From: Calditrichota bacterium
GTDB taxonomy: Bacteria; Electryoneota; B3-LCP
Direction of reading: 5' to 3'
Assembly: GCA_020051775.1 (NCBI GenBank)
Contig: JAGVQJ010000099.1
Coordinates: 1 to 36,989, forward strand
Length of the DNA stretch: 36,989 bases
This document shows positions 1-6,514 of this stretch, piece after piece. The position numbers and the translations under genes were made by a program. Every line of letters starts with the position of its first letter. Position 1 is the stretch's first letter. The notes beneath the pieces were generated by a model. The model saw nothing but the letters and a program-made list of their open reading frames with translations, did no database searches and was not told the origin of the DNA.

Positions 1-2
1 CC

Positions 3-812
3 GATGCTTTCCGCGCCGCCATGATTGCCTTGAAGCGGATTTTGGGACTGACGGAAAAACTATCGCCTTTCGCATTGTCGCGCGGAATTAGGCAGTTCCA
101 GTATATTAGCGATGAGCGCTGTTACTACCTCAAGATCAGCACGGGATGCCTGGGGCGATGCAGTTATTGCGCCGTGCGTCGCGCCAAAGGCAGACTGCTC
201 TCCAGAGATCCAGACCGCATCCTACATGATTTCGAGACCGGTCTAAAACGGGGGTATACCGATTTCGTGCTCTCGGCGGATGAATCCGGCAGTTACGGTC
301 GAGATCGAGGATTTACCTTGGCGGGTCTGCTGCAGAGGTTTTTGGCACATCCGGGCGAGTATCGCATTTTCCTCCGCAATATGGACCCGCGCTGGTTGAT
401 CGAGGATTTGGACAATCTCATTGCTGTATTCAGATCCGGGCGCTTCCCCTACCTGGTTTGTCCGGTGCAAGCGGGATCTCCGGCTGTCTTGGAACGAATG
501 GATCGTGGTTATACCGTCGAAGCGGCTGAAGAGGCGTTAACGCGCCTGCACCGGGAGATTTCCCGCATGATCCTGCGCACGCATTTCATTGTGGGATTCC
601 CCGGTGAATCCGACGACGATTTCGACCAGTTGCTGACCTACGCCCGCAGGTTGCCCGTGGATCATTTCAAGGTGCATGAGTTTTCGGCACGACCTCATAC
701 CCGGGCGGCTCTGTTGCCCGATCCCATCCCTCCGCAAATTATCCGCTCTCGAGCGCATCGGCTGCGCCGGTTGGGGATGAGACGGTTCGCTTCAGCAATG
801 TTCCGAAGTTGA
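3..812 (+). CDS. Radical SAM methylthiotransferase-like protein (5' partial)
   Basis: The frame is open from the first bases of the window, so the 5' end lies outside; the first internal ATG is at 21. Counting from that ATG, the iron-sulfur motif CxxxCxxC is at Cys43, Cys47 and Cys50 (CLGRCSYC). A later segment reads IVGFPGESDDDF and is followed by FKVHEFSARPHTRA. Both match the core of the MiaB/RimO/MtaB methylthiotransferase family, which adds methylthio groups to tRNA or ribosomal protein S12 using S-adenosylmethionine and two Fe-S clusters. The N-terminal UPF0004 domain would lie upstream of the window. The protein ends soon after the radical SAM core, so the C-terminal TRAM RNA-binding domain common in the family appears to be absent. 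The substrate cannot be told. The fold is fairly sure; the exact subfamily is not. Confidence 0.75.
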   Translation, partial: DAFRAAMIALKRILGLTEKLSPFALSRGIRQFQYISDERCYYLKISTGCLGRCSYCAVRRAKGRLLSRDPDRILHDFETGLKRGYTDFVLSADESGSYGRDRGFTLAGLLQRFLAHPGEYRIFLRNMDPRWLIEDLDNLIAVFRSGRFPYLVCPVQAGSPAVLERMDRGYTVEAAEEALTRLHREISRMILRTHFIVGFPGESDDDFDQLLTYARRLPVDHFKVHEFSARPHTRAALLPDPIPPQIIRSRAHRLRRLGMRRFASAMFRS

Positions 813-957
813 ATCCCCTGGTAAAATTCCGCGTGCAGAGCCATATCAGTCCTCAAAAAATTTTTCCCACTTCTGCTTCTACTCTCAGCGATATTCATTG
901 TATATTATGAGGATTGTCAATTCGTTTCTTGTAATTCTTATCCTTAGAGGTCACACC

Positions 958-2058
958 ATGTATTTTCAACCTACCCGATATATGGAATTCGCCAAGGAGA
1001 TGCACGTGGAAAACGCCGAGTGCGTGCTCGCTTTTTCCGGCATATTCTCTCCCTGGTCGCTGGAAGAACTCGGTATTACCGCCGGGGTTCTCAAGAAAAA
1101 TGCCTTTTACCCCTATGGCCACCCTGAAATTAAAGAGATCCTGGCGGCGCGGTATGGCGTCCGGTCGGAACAGATCTTGAATCCCGGCGGCGGCAGTTCG
1201 CTGGTCAATTTCCTGCTGGGAGCCGCTCTGCTGGGCCCCGGCGACGCCGCCCTGGTCGAATCGCCGGGGTACGAGCCGCTGACCCAAACCATCGCTTCCA
1301 CCGGCGCGCAGATCATCCGGCTGCCACGCCGGGAGGAACGAGGCTTCAACATTGACTTGGACGAATTCGCGGAACTGATGCGCCCGCCGGTAAAGCTGGT
1401 GGTGTTGACTCGTTTGCACAATCCCACCGGCCGTAATATTTCCGCAGACGACATGCTGACCATTGCGCAGAAGGCCGAGGAGATCGGCGCCTGGGTGCTG
1501 TCGGATGAGGTCTACCTGGATTTTCTGACCGGGGAAGGAGCTCGCGCCGCAGCGGCTCTGCACCCGCGCCTGATCACGACCAACAGTCTGACCAAAGTCT
1601 GCGGCCAAGGAGACCTGCGCATCGGTTGGGCGATAGCGTCGCCGGAGTTGGTGCAAAAATGCTGGAGCATCAACAATGTGCTGGGCGTCAACCCGCCAAA
1701 GGTCTGCGATCAGATCGCTCTGGAACTGTTCAAAAACGGCGGGGTTGACCGATTATTGGAGTGGGCGCGACGCCAGTCTCAGAAGAATTGGGAAATAGTA
1801 GAAAGCGGCTTGAGCAACCAAACAGGTCTTCGCTGGGTCAAACCAGAAGGAGGGATTATCGTTTTTGTGCATGTGACCGGCGGCAGGGAGGCCTCCGGCC
1901 TGACGAACCTGCTGCGTGACAAATACAAGACACTGGTCATGCCGGGCCGCTTTTTCGATCAGCCCGACAGCTTCCGCCTGGGCTTCGGAGGATCAAAGGA
2001 GATGCTGGCTGAAGGATTAGAGCGCCTCGGGCTGGCACTGGCAGAGTGGAAAGCATAG
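958..2058 (+). CDS. PLP-dependent class I/II aminotransferase
   Basis: A 366-residue fold-type I aminotransferase. It shows the HNPTG substrate and cofactor loop, the DEVY motif that contacts the PLP ring, and the Schiff-base lysine Lys213 in SLTKVCGQGDLRIGW. The length fits a complete class I/II enzyme. I place the start at the ATG at 958 because AGAGG lies seven bases upstream; an ATG at 898 is open but adds an unconserved-looking hydrophobic leader without a ribosome site. The amino-acid substrate is unknown. Only nine bases separate it from the downstream ABC permease, so the two are probably co-transcribed, although a functional link is not obvious. Confidence 0.85.
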   Translation: MYFQPTRYMEFAKEMHVENAECVLAFSGIFSPWSLEELGITAGVLKKNAFYPYGHPEIKEILAARYGVRSEQILNPGGGSSLVNFLLGAALLGPGDAALVESPGYEPLTQTIASTGAQIIRLPRREERGFNIDLDEFAELMRPPVKLVVLTRLHNPTGRNISADDMLTIAQKAEEIGAWVLSDEVYLDFLTGEGARAAAALHPRLITTNSLTKVCGQGDLRIGWAIASPELVQKCWSINNVLGVNPPKVCDQIALELFKNGGVDRLLEWARRQSQKNWEIVESGLSNQTGLRWVKPEGGIIVFVHVTGGREASGLTNLLRDKYKTLVMPGRFFDQPDSFRLGFGGSKEMLAEGLERLGLALAEWKA

Positions 2059-2067
2059 GGAACAAAT

Positions 2068-3291
2068 ATGCTCGTTTATGAACCTATCAGGATGGCGGTG
2101 GGCGCCATTATTTCGCACAAACTGCGCTCGTTTCTGACGCTGCTGGGCGTCATCATCGGCGTCATGACCATCATTTCGATGATGAGCGTGATCCAGGGCC
2201 TGCAGGTGCAGATCGAAACGCAGATGAGCCAGCTTTCCGCCGACGTCTTCCAGTTGCAGCGCTGGGATGCGGGGATCCAGTTCAATGATCACAACCGCGA
2301 CCGCACCCGGCCCAAGGTGAAGTTGGAGGAGGCAATGGCCATTCCGGACGCCTGTCCTTCGGTGGCGCAGATCGGCCCGGAGGTGTGGGAATTCGGCCAG
2401 TGGGTTTCCCACAATGAAATCCGCACCAATCCCAACATTTCGCTGGCCGGCGGCTACCCCGAATTTGCCGGAAATAACGGCATGGCCGTGGCGCGAGGCC
2501 GGTTCCTCACCATGGACGACGTGGAACACGTCCGTAACGTCATTGTGCTGGGTGGCGCTTTGGCAACGAAGCTGTTCCCCTTCGAAGATCCCCTGGAGAA
2601 AGAAGTCCGCCTGGAAAAGGGGCGCTTCAAGGTGGTCGGCGTGTTCGAGGAGATGGGCAGCTCGTTTGGCCGGTCGAACGACAACCAGATGGCCATCCCC
2701 TTCAGCACCTTCACCAAGCTTTACGGCAAGGGGCGGTCCATCAATGTTACCGTTAAGGCGCGTTCGACGGCGGTCTTCAAGCAAGCGCAGGATGAAGTGA
2801 TCAGCTTGATGCGGCGCCTGCGCAGCCTGAAATCCGACGAACCGGACAATTTCGCCATCTGGTCGCCGGAAAACCTGATTGACGATTTCAACAAAATATA
2901 CCGCTGGGTGCAGGTGGCGGCCATCGGCATTTGCAGCATTTCGCTGCTGGTGGCGGGAATCGGCATCATGAACATCATGCTGGTGTCGGTGACGGAACGC
3001 ACGCGCGAGATTGGCGTGCGGCGAGCCATCGGAGCGCGCCGGGGGCAGATCCTGGCGCAATTCCTGGTCGAAGCGGTCATCCTGTCGGAACTGGGCGGAA
3101 TTATCGGGATCATTGTCGGGGTGCTGCTGCCTCTGTGGGTGGCCCCGGCCATGAAGTTGCCCGTGGCCATTCCGATCTGGTCCATCTTCTTGGGGTTGGC
3201 CTTCTGCTCATTCGTGGGGATTGGTTTCGGGATGTGGCCGGCGATGCGGGCCTCGAAGCTGGATCCGGTCGAAGCGTTGCGCTATGAATAG
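2068..3291 (+). CDS. MacB/FtsX-type ABC transporter permease
   Basis: A 407-residue membrane protein with the MacB layout. An N-terminal membrane segment (about residues 18-43, FLTLLGVIIGVMTI) is followed by a large periplasmic MacB-type domain (about 44-280). Three membrane helices of the FtsX domain come next, including GIGIMNIMLVSVTERTREIG and the cytoplasmic RRAIGARRGQI loop that docks to the ATPase. The C-terminus DPVEALRYE is typical of the family. Such proteins are usually mechanotransmission permeases that export peptides, lipoproteins or drugs, or act on envelope processes. No LolD/MacB-type ATPase gene is adjacent, so the partner must be encoded elsewhere. A GGGA ribosome site lies just before the ATG. 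Confidence 0.88.
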   Translation: MLVYEPIRMAVGAIISHKLRSFLTLLGVIIGVMTIISMMSVIQGLQVQIETQMSQLSADVFQLQRWDAGIQFNDHNRDRTRPKVKLEEAMAIPDACPSVAQIGPEVWEFGQWVSHNEIRTNPNISLAGGYPEFAGNNGMAVARGRFLTMDDVEHVRNVIVLGGALATKLFPFEDPLEKEVRLEKGRFKVVGVFEEMGSSFGRSNDNQMAIPFSTFTKLYGKGRSINVTVKARSTAVFKQAQDEVISLMRRLRSLKSDEPDNFAIWSPENLIDDFNKIYRWVQVAAIGICSISLLVAGIGIMNIMLVSVTERTREIGVRRAIGARRGQILAQFLVEAVILSELGGIIGIIVGVLLPLWVAPAMKLPVAIPIWSIFLGLAFCSFVGIGFGMWPAMRASKLDPVEALRYE

Positions 3292-3303
3292 CGATTTCCC
3301 CCG

Positions 3304-3327
3304 GCGGCATGGACCATTCCATGCCGC
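3304..3327. repeat. Short palindrome after the permease gene
   Basis: Arms GCGGCATGG and CCATGCCGC form a nine-base-pair stem around ACCATT. It starts 12 bases after the permease stop codon and could act as a transcription terminator, but no T-run follows. Its design resembles the other palindromes listed in this window. Confidence 0.6.
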
Positions 3328-3375
3328 ACATATTGCTGTCACGGATTGGTCCGTAACAGCCCAGGGACGCTACGA

Positions 3376-3924
3376 ATGATCAGCATCAACCTTATGGCCA
3401 TCGCCGTGGCCCTGGGGTGCGACGCCTTTTCGGTAGCCATCGGTGTGGGATCGCGCGGATTGACGGGTCGCCGAATTTTTCGGCTGGCCTTTCACTTCGC
3501 GCTTTTTCAGTTTCTAATGCCCTTGATCGGGCTGGCGATTGGCAGCGCCGCAGCGGGATTGATCGGCGAAGCGGCCAAATGGGTGGCGGCGGCGGGGCTG
3601 GCGATCATCGGCTCGCGGCTGGCCTGGGAAGCTCTGCGCCACCACCAGACGCTGACCCCCAGATCCGATCCGACGCGGGGTTGGTCGCTGGTGGTGCTGT
3701 CCGTGTCCACGTCAGTGGATGCGCTCGTGGCGGGCTTCTCGCTGGGCTTGTTGGGGATGAACGTCCTGGCCGCGTGCGGAATCATCGGCGTCATCGCGGG
3801 CGTCATGACGGTGATCGGCATGGCTCTGGGCGCAACCGCCGCGCGAGCTTTAGGCCATTGGGCGGAATTTGTGGGCGGAGTGATGCTGGTGGCGCTGGCG
3901 GTGGTGTTTGTGGTGGGGGGATAA
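3376..3924 (+). CDS. mntP: MntP-like manganese efflux pump
   Basis: A 182-residue, strongly hydrophobic protein made of two similar halves of three helices each. The halves carry the related motifs LGCDAFSVAIGVG (near the N-terminus) and SVSTSVDALVAGFSLG (about residues 111-126). Acidic residues inside these helices are the hallmark of the MntP (formerly DUF204/YebN) family, which exports Mn2+ across the inner membrane. I choose the ATG at 3376, preceded by AGGGA at a normal distance; the upstream candidate at 3346 adds ten polar residues. The 84-base gap before the gene is too short for a yybP-ykoY manganese riboswitch with its promoter, and I see no such fold. Metal specificity is inferred from the family. 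Confidence 0.82.
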   Translation: MISINLMAIAVALGCDAFSVAIGVGSRGLTGRRIFRLAFHFALFQFLMPLIGLAIGSAAAGLIGEAAKWVAAAGLAIIGSRLAWEALRHHQTLTPRSDPTRGWSLVVLSVSTSVDALVAGFSLGLLGMNVLAACGIIGVIAGVMTVIGMALGATAARALGHWAEFVGGVMLVALAVVFVVGG

Positions 3925-3929
3925 ACATA

Positions 3930-3975
3930 TTCACCGCAGAGACACAGAGAACACAGAGAAAAAATAATAATAATT
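3930..3975. repeat. ACAGAG-type microrepeat after mntP
   Basis: Directly after the MntP stop codon there is a short run of related units (GCAGAGA, CACAGAGA, CACAGAGA) followed by an A-rich tract and AAT repeats. A similar ACAGA-rich run follows the dapL-like gene at 7662. No function can be assigned. Confidence 0.5.
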
Positions 3976-4010
3976 TGGTGGGGCAAACGTCACTGCTTGA
4001 CGAAAACAGA

Positions 4011-4034
4011 GGAGGACAGGCATTCTTGCCTGTC
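4011..4034. repeat. GGAG-hairpin element, copy 1
   Basis: GGAG is followed by a perfect eight-base-pair hairpin with arms GACAGGCA and TGCCTGTC and loop TTCT. An inverted copy lies at 4056-4079. Confidence 0.8.
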
Positions 4035-4055
4035 GGCGAGGCACCTCTTCTTACG

Positions 4056-4079
4056 GTCAGACAAGAATGTCTGACCTCC
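4056..4079. repeat. GGAG-hairpin element, copy 2 (inverted)
   Basis: Read on the minus strand, GGAG is followed by arms GTCAGACA and TGTCTGAC and the loop TTCT, the same design as copy 1. The two copies differ at two stem positions, and in both cases the partner base has changed to keep Watson-Crick pairing. Confidence 0.8.
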
Positions 4080-4095
4080 TGCTGCGCTGCCGATT

Positions 4096-4116
4096 ATTCA
4101 CCCTGGAAGGGTGAAT
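4096..4116. repeat. Short palindrome
   Basis: Arms ATTCACCC and GGGTGAAT with a five-base loop. It belongs to the palindrome cluster between the mntP-like gene and the AT-rich islet. Confidence 0.6.
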
Positions 4117-4169
4117 GGTGAGAAACGAGCGTTGACGACCTTTGGTGAGTCGAATAGAAGACTAACGAT

Positions 4170-4188
4170 CCCACAGCAGAGCTGTGGG
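4170..4188. repeat. Short palindrome
   Basis: Arms CCCACAGC and GCTGTGGG with loop AGA. It is the last palindrome of the cluster and lies about 20 bases from the 3' end of the zinc-ribbon gene, so it might also end transcription of that gene, although there is no T-run. Confidence 0.6.
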
Positions 4189-4210
4189 GCACCGGGCGGA
4201 ACAATTTTTA

Positions 4211-4459
4211 TCATTTAGGCTTAATTTCAGCTTTTTCAAGGACCTTCTGTATAGCTAAATCCAAAATCTTTTCTGCCTTAGCAAGGTTCTCAACAGCATG
4301 GCGAAAGTTTGTAGTAGATGGAACATCAAACTTGCTTACCGAATTGCACCATTTACATCTAACTTCTCGCTTTAAGTAAATATCAGAATTTCGAAGTACA
4401 ATTTTCTTGTTGCAATTTGGGCATAGAATTTCTTGAGTTTCATTGTCATACGAAGGCAT
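4211..4459 (-). CDS. Small zinc-ribbon protein of unknown function
   Basis: An 82-residue protein with two cysteine pairs, CPNC and CKWC, separated by about 18 residues; this is the pattern of a zinc ribbon. The C-terminal half is a charged helix ending in a lysine-rich tail. The start is supported by AAAGGAG a few bases upstream of the ATG. The DNA is clearly richer in A and T than the metabolic and pilus genes. It is the last of four minus-strand genes in an islet and lies downstream of a nuclease-like gene, with 149 bases and one palindrome between them. It could bind nucleic acid or a protein partner; the function is not known. Confidence 0.65.
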   Translation of the reverse strand: MPSYDNETQEILCPNCNKKIVLRNSDIYLKREVRCKWCNSVSKFDVPSTTNFRHAVENLAKAEKILDLAIQKVLEKAEIKPK

Positions 4460-4552
4460 TTTATCTCCTTTTGAATATACCGAATATTTTTGTTTTCCTG
4501 GATTACAAGACCTACTGAAAACGACCGCTAACTAGGCGCAGATTATGACAAA

Positions 4553-4574
4553 CCCGGCTTGCGAGCAAGCCGGG
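4553..4574. repeat. Stem-GA-stem palindrome inside the islet
   Basis: A perfect ten-base-pair palindrome with arms CCCGGCTTGC and GCAAGCCGGG and the two-base centre GA. It is GC-rich in AT-rich surroundings and lies between the zinc-ribbon and nuclease-like genes, about 35 bases past the stop codon of the latter. Confidence 0.75.
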
Positions 4575-4608
4575 CCACTCAGCCTTACAATGATTTATCC
4601 CAAGATTT

Positions 4609-5382
4609 TTATAACTTCAGTATTCTCTCTTTTTCATCTTCCTTGAATACTCGTTTGATGAAATCTTCCATATCGATTGGAGCAGGAGTTTTAAATTCAG
4701 GTTCAATTACAATCTCATACGTCTCGCAATTATTTGGATCTTCGATATATATTAAACCAATTCCGAACCGACTACATTCTGCCTCGACTTCTTCACGTTC
4801 ATCAGATTCATTCCAATCCGGTTTCAGATGTATTACATAGTAGCTCTTGTTAGCATACCTTTGATGTGCGGCAGTTTCATACACTCCGGTCAAAAAATTT
4901 GGATATGAGTTATGTTTCAACTCGAACGTAATTATTGTCAAGTATTCATGAGGTAGGATAAATCGAAATCTTTCTAATGTAATCAGAGTCAAGTCAGGAC
5001 GAGAAAAAGTGCCACCGCCTCTCCTCTTTCCACTATCACCGGTTATTTTACAAAAAGACTTGTCAATTCCTTTGACTTTATGAAATTTGTCGGATAAATA
5101 ATCAAAAAATGGTTTATAAAGGTCTTTTTCTTTCCTAAAGCTCTGCTCCATTTTTTTTATTTCATTTGTATCATTAATTGGGACGGTAACATCAATTCGA
5201 AAAACTGATCCTCCTTTGCCGCGCCCTGTCCCTATTTTATTTTCATTCTTTAATTTATCTCGAACTTCCCAGTACCTGTTCCAACTCCATCCTAGCTTTT
5301 TTTGTAAACTATTATTTCCGATAGATGTACCATCTTCTGGCACTCTTTTCAAAAATTTGTCTTCGGGCGCTAGGTTAGCCAT
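4609..5382 (-). CDS. PD-(D/E)XK nuclease-like protein with N-terminal winged-helix-like region
   Basis: A 257-residue protein. Residues 24-62 look like a winged helix (SLQKKLGWSWNRYWEVRDKL, then a glycine-rich GTGRGKGG wing). A helix follows (EKDLYKPFFDYL, about 86-96). A putative catalytic core comes next, with Asp130 in SRPDLTLI and Glu154/Lys156 in ITFELKH, matching the D...ExK signature. The segment after the core, AAHQRYANKSYYVIHL, resembles the helix-strand that follows it in restriction-endonuclease-like folds. The start has the strong ribosome site TAGGAGA. The AT-rich composition suggests horizontal transfer. It may be a defence or DNA-processing enzyme, but no methylase, helicase or other partner of a known system is present, so the role is inference only. 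Confidence 0.6.
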   Translation of the reverse strand: MANLAPEDKFLKRVPEDGTSIGNNSLQKKLGWSWNRYWEVRDKLKNENKIGTGRGKGGSVFRIDVTVPINDTNEIKKMEQSFRKEKDLYKPFFDYLSDKFHKVKGIDKSFCKITGDSGKRRGGGTFSRPDLTLITLERFRFILPHEYLTIITFELKHNSYPNFLTGVYETAAHQRYANKSYYVIHLKPDWNESDEREEVEAECSRFGIGLIYIEDPNNCETYEIVIEPEFKTPAPIDMEDFIKRVFKEDEKERILKL

Positions 5383-5458
5383 TGTGATCTCCTAAGTTTA
5401 TTGATTTAAATGGATTCTAAGAAACCAACATTTAATTTATTGAGAAAACTCGTCTTTG

Positions 5459-5899
5459 TCAACCCTTTTCTCCCATATTCTCTATCTCCTGTTCCAGAAT
5501 CTCCCCGAACACCTCCCCGCCTTCATCCTTGAACTCCTTCACGATTGCGGCGATTTCGCGCTTTTTCATGCGCTTGATTTGCTGCTTGAAATAGTCGTTT
5601 CGTTCGCCGCCGCAACGCCATTCCACTTCCCCCGTTTCGGGGTCCACGATGCGGATTTTGGCCTGGCGCGTAAACCTGGCTTTCACCTCTAATTCGGCGA
5701 TCAGGCTCTGCTTGAGGAAGACGTTCACCATCTCATTTAAGGGGAAAGTCTCGTTGTCAATAAAGTCGTAAAGATGCCAGAGCAGCATCTCCCAATACAG
5801 CAGCCGTTTGGTGGTCCAGCGGAGGTTTTTCTCCAGTTCCGAGCATCTCTCTTCCAGCCCGGCGATGCGATCATATTCGATGGGTTCGTTGGACGACAT
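5459..5899 (-). CDS. Hypothetical protein with N-terminal coiled coil
   Basis: A 146-residue protein that I do not recognise. The first 50 residues form an amphipathic helix likely to be a coiled coil (LEERCSELEKNLRWTTKRL), followed by an aromatic-rich stretch. The middle (about 75-95) looks like a small beta unit, IRIVDPETGEVEWRCGG. The last 45 residues are a highly charged helix. There is no signal peptide. AAAGGAGA supports the start. It shares the islet and orientation with the nuclease-like gene downstream. The motif LEKxLxxTxRL also occurs in the small gene just upstream, so the two may be distant relatives. Confidence 0.55.
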   Translation of the reverse strand: MSSNEPIEYDRIAGLEERCSELEKNLRWTTKRLLYWEMLLWHLYDFIDNETFPLNEMVNVFLKQSLIAELEVKARFTRQAKIRIVDPETGEVEWRCGGERNDYFKQQIKRMKKREIAAIVKEFKDEGGEVFGEILEQEIENMGEKG

Positions 5900-5924
5900 T
5901 AGGGTCTCCTTTCAAGTTTAGAAA

Positions 5925-6116
5925 CTAATTTTTCACATTTGACTCAAAAGAAAAAAGCACATAATCCGGAGGTGTATATCCGTTAAAGTGAATACCATGA
6001 TATTCCAGATGAAATAATCGGATGGTCAGGTTGAGGAATTCCTTTTCCAGATACCGGATTTCAGCTTCGAGAGATAGGACGGATGGTTCTGTCAGGTTAG
6101 GTTTATTATTAATCAT
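5925..6116 (-). CDS. Small hypothetical protein
   Basis: A 63-residue protein that I do not recognise. I start it at the ATG at 6116, four bases after GAGGTG; the ATG four codons earlier would place that ribosome site inside the gene. A single helix (SLEAEIRYLEKEFLNLTIRL) makes up the first half and resembles the coiled-coil start of the next gene downstream. The second half is rich in aromatic residues. It is the first gene of the minus-strand islet and precedes the next gene by 25 bases. Confidence 0.45.
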   Translation of the reverse strand: MINNKPNLTEPSVLSLEAEIRYLEKEFLNLTIRLFHLEYHGIHFNGYTPPDYVLFSFESNVKN

Positions 6117-6273
6117 AATACACCTCATGGTTAATTTTATTGATTTGAAGACAATTTATAAGCTCGACTTAAAATACTAAACTATTTTTGGCATTATTTT
6201 GCTTTTCTTTCTTCGTTGTCTCCCCTCTTGACTTCTCCGCCTTTTTTCGTTACCTTATGGCAAACGCTTAATC

Positions 6274-6293
6274 CCCAGGACTGAAGTCCTGGG
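6274..6293. repeat. Stem-GA-stem palindrome, intergenic copy
   Basis: Arms CCCAGGACT and AGTCCTGGG around GA. Exactly the same 20 bases occur at 8891-8910 inside a coding region. Confidence 0.85.
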
Positions 6294-6305
6294 CTAAATG
6301 ACACC

Positions 6306-6347
6306 GTCCTTACAGGACAGGTTACAGATTTCGTCCCAAAGGGACGA
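6306..6347. repeat. Two short palindromes
   Basis: The first (6306-6318) has arms GTCCT and AGGAC around TAC. The second (6331-6347) has arms TCGTCCC and GGGACGA around AAA. Both are part of the 6.27-6.40 kb cluster. Confidence 0.55.
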
Positions 6348-6356
6348 TCAAGGGTA

Positions 6357-6378
6357 GCCCAGCGTTTCAACGCTGGGC
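6357..6378. repeat. Stem-GA-stem palindrome (minus-strand reading)
   Basis: Arms GCCCAGCGTT and AACGCTGGGC, ten perfect pairs, with centre TC on the plus strand and therefore GA on the minus strand. Confidence 0.75.
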
Positions 6379-6384
6379 AAGGGC

Positions 6385-6408
6385 GGACACGACAGAGCGT
6401 GTCCCTCC
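6385..6408. repeat. GGAG-hairpin element, possible third copy
   Basis: Arms GGACACG and CGTGTCC with a six-base loop. Read on the minus strand the hairpin is preceded by GGAG, as are the two elements at 4011 and 4056. Confidence 0.55.
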
Positions 6409-6514
6409 GACTGGCAGGCAGGGACGCCTACCCTACTATTGGGGAGTTGGTTTTCCTTCGTCATTCTGCAATCTTCATTCTCCATTCTCCATTTTCTTTA
6501 GCCGGTAATCACTC

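Larger units (their letters stand above)
6117..6514. other. Gene-poor stretch with a palindrome cluster
   Basis: About 400 bases separate the islet from the dapL-like gene. The first 120 bases are AT-rich and probably hold the promoter of the minus-strand islet, although no convincing -35/-10 pair is visible. From 6274 to 6404 five palindromes follow each other. From about 6460 to 6495 there is a pyrimidine-rich run of ATTCTCC-like units. No good ribosome site is seen before the ATG at 6515. Confidence 0.55.

Noticed and set aside
2017-3060. Minus-strand open frame of 347 codons over the permease
   Set aside because: It is a shadow of the MacB-type permease, rich in His, Asp and Arg as expected for an antisense reading.
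3292-3375. Manganese riboswitch (yybP-ykoY) before the mntP-like gene
   Set aside because: The gap is 84 bases, already contains a palindrome, and shows no matching fold.
4015-6404. CRISPR array
   Set aside because: The palindromes differ in sequence and spacing; there are no regular direct repeats and no cas genes.
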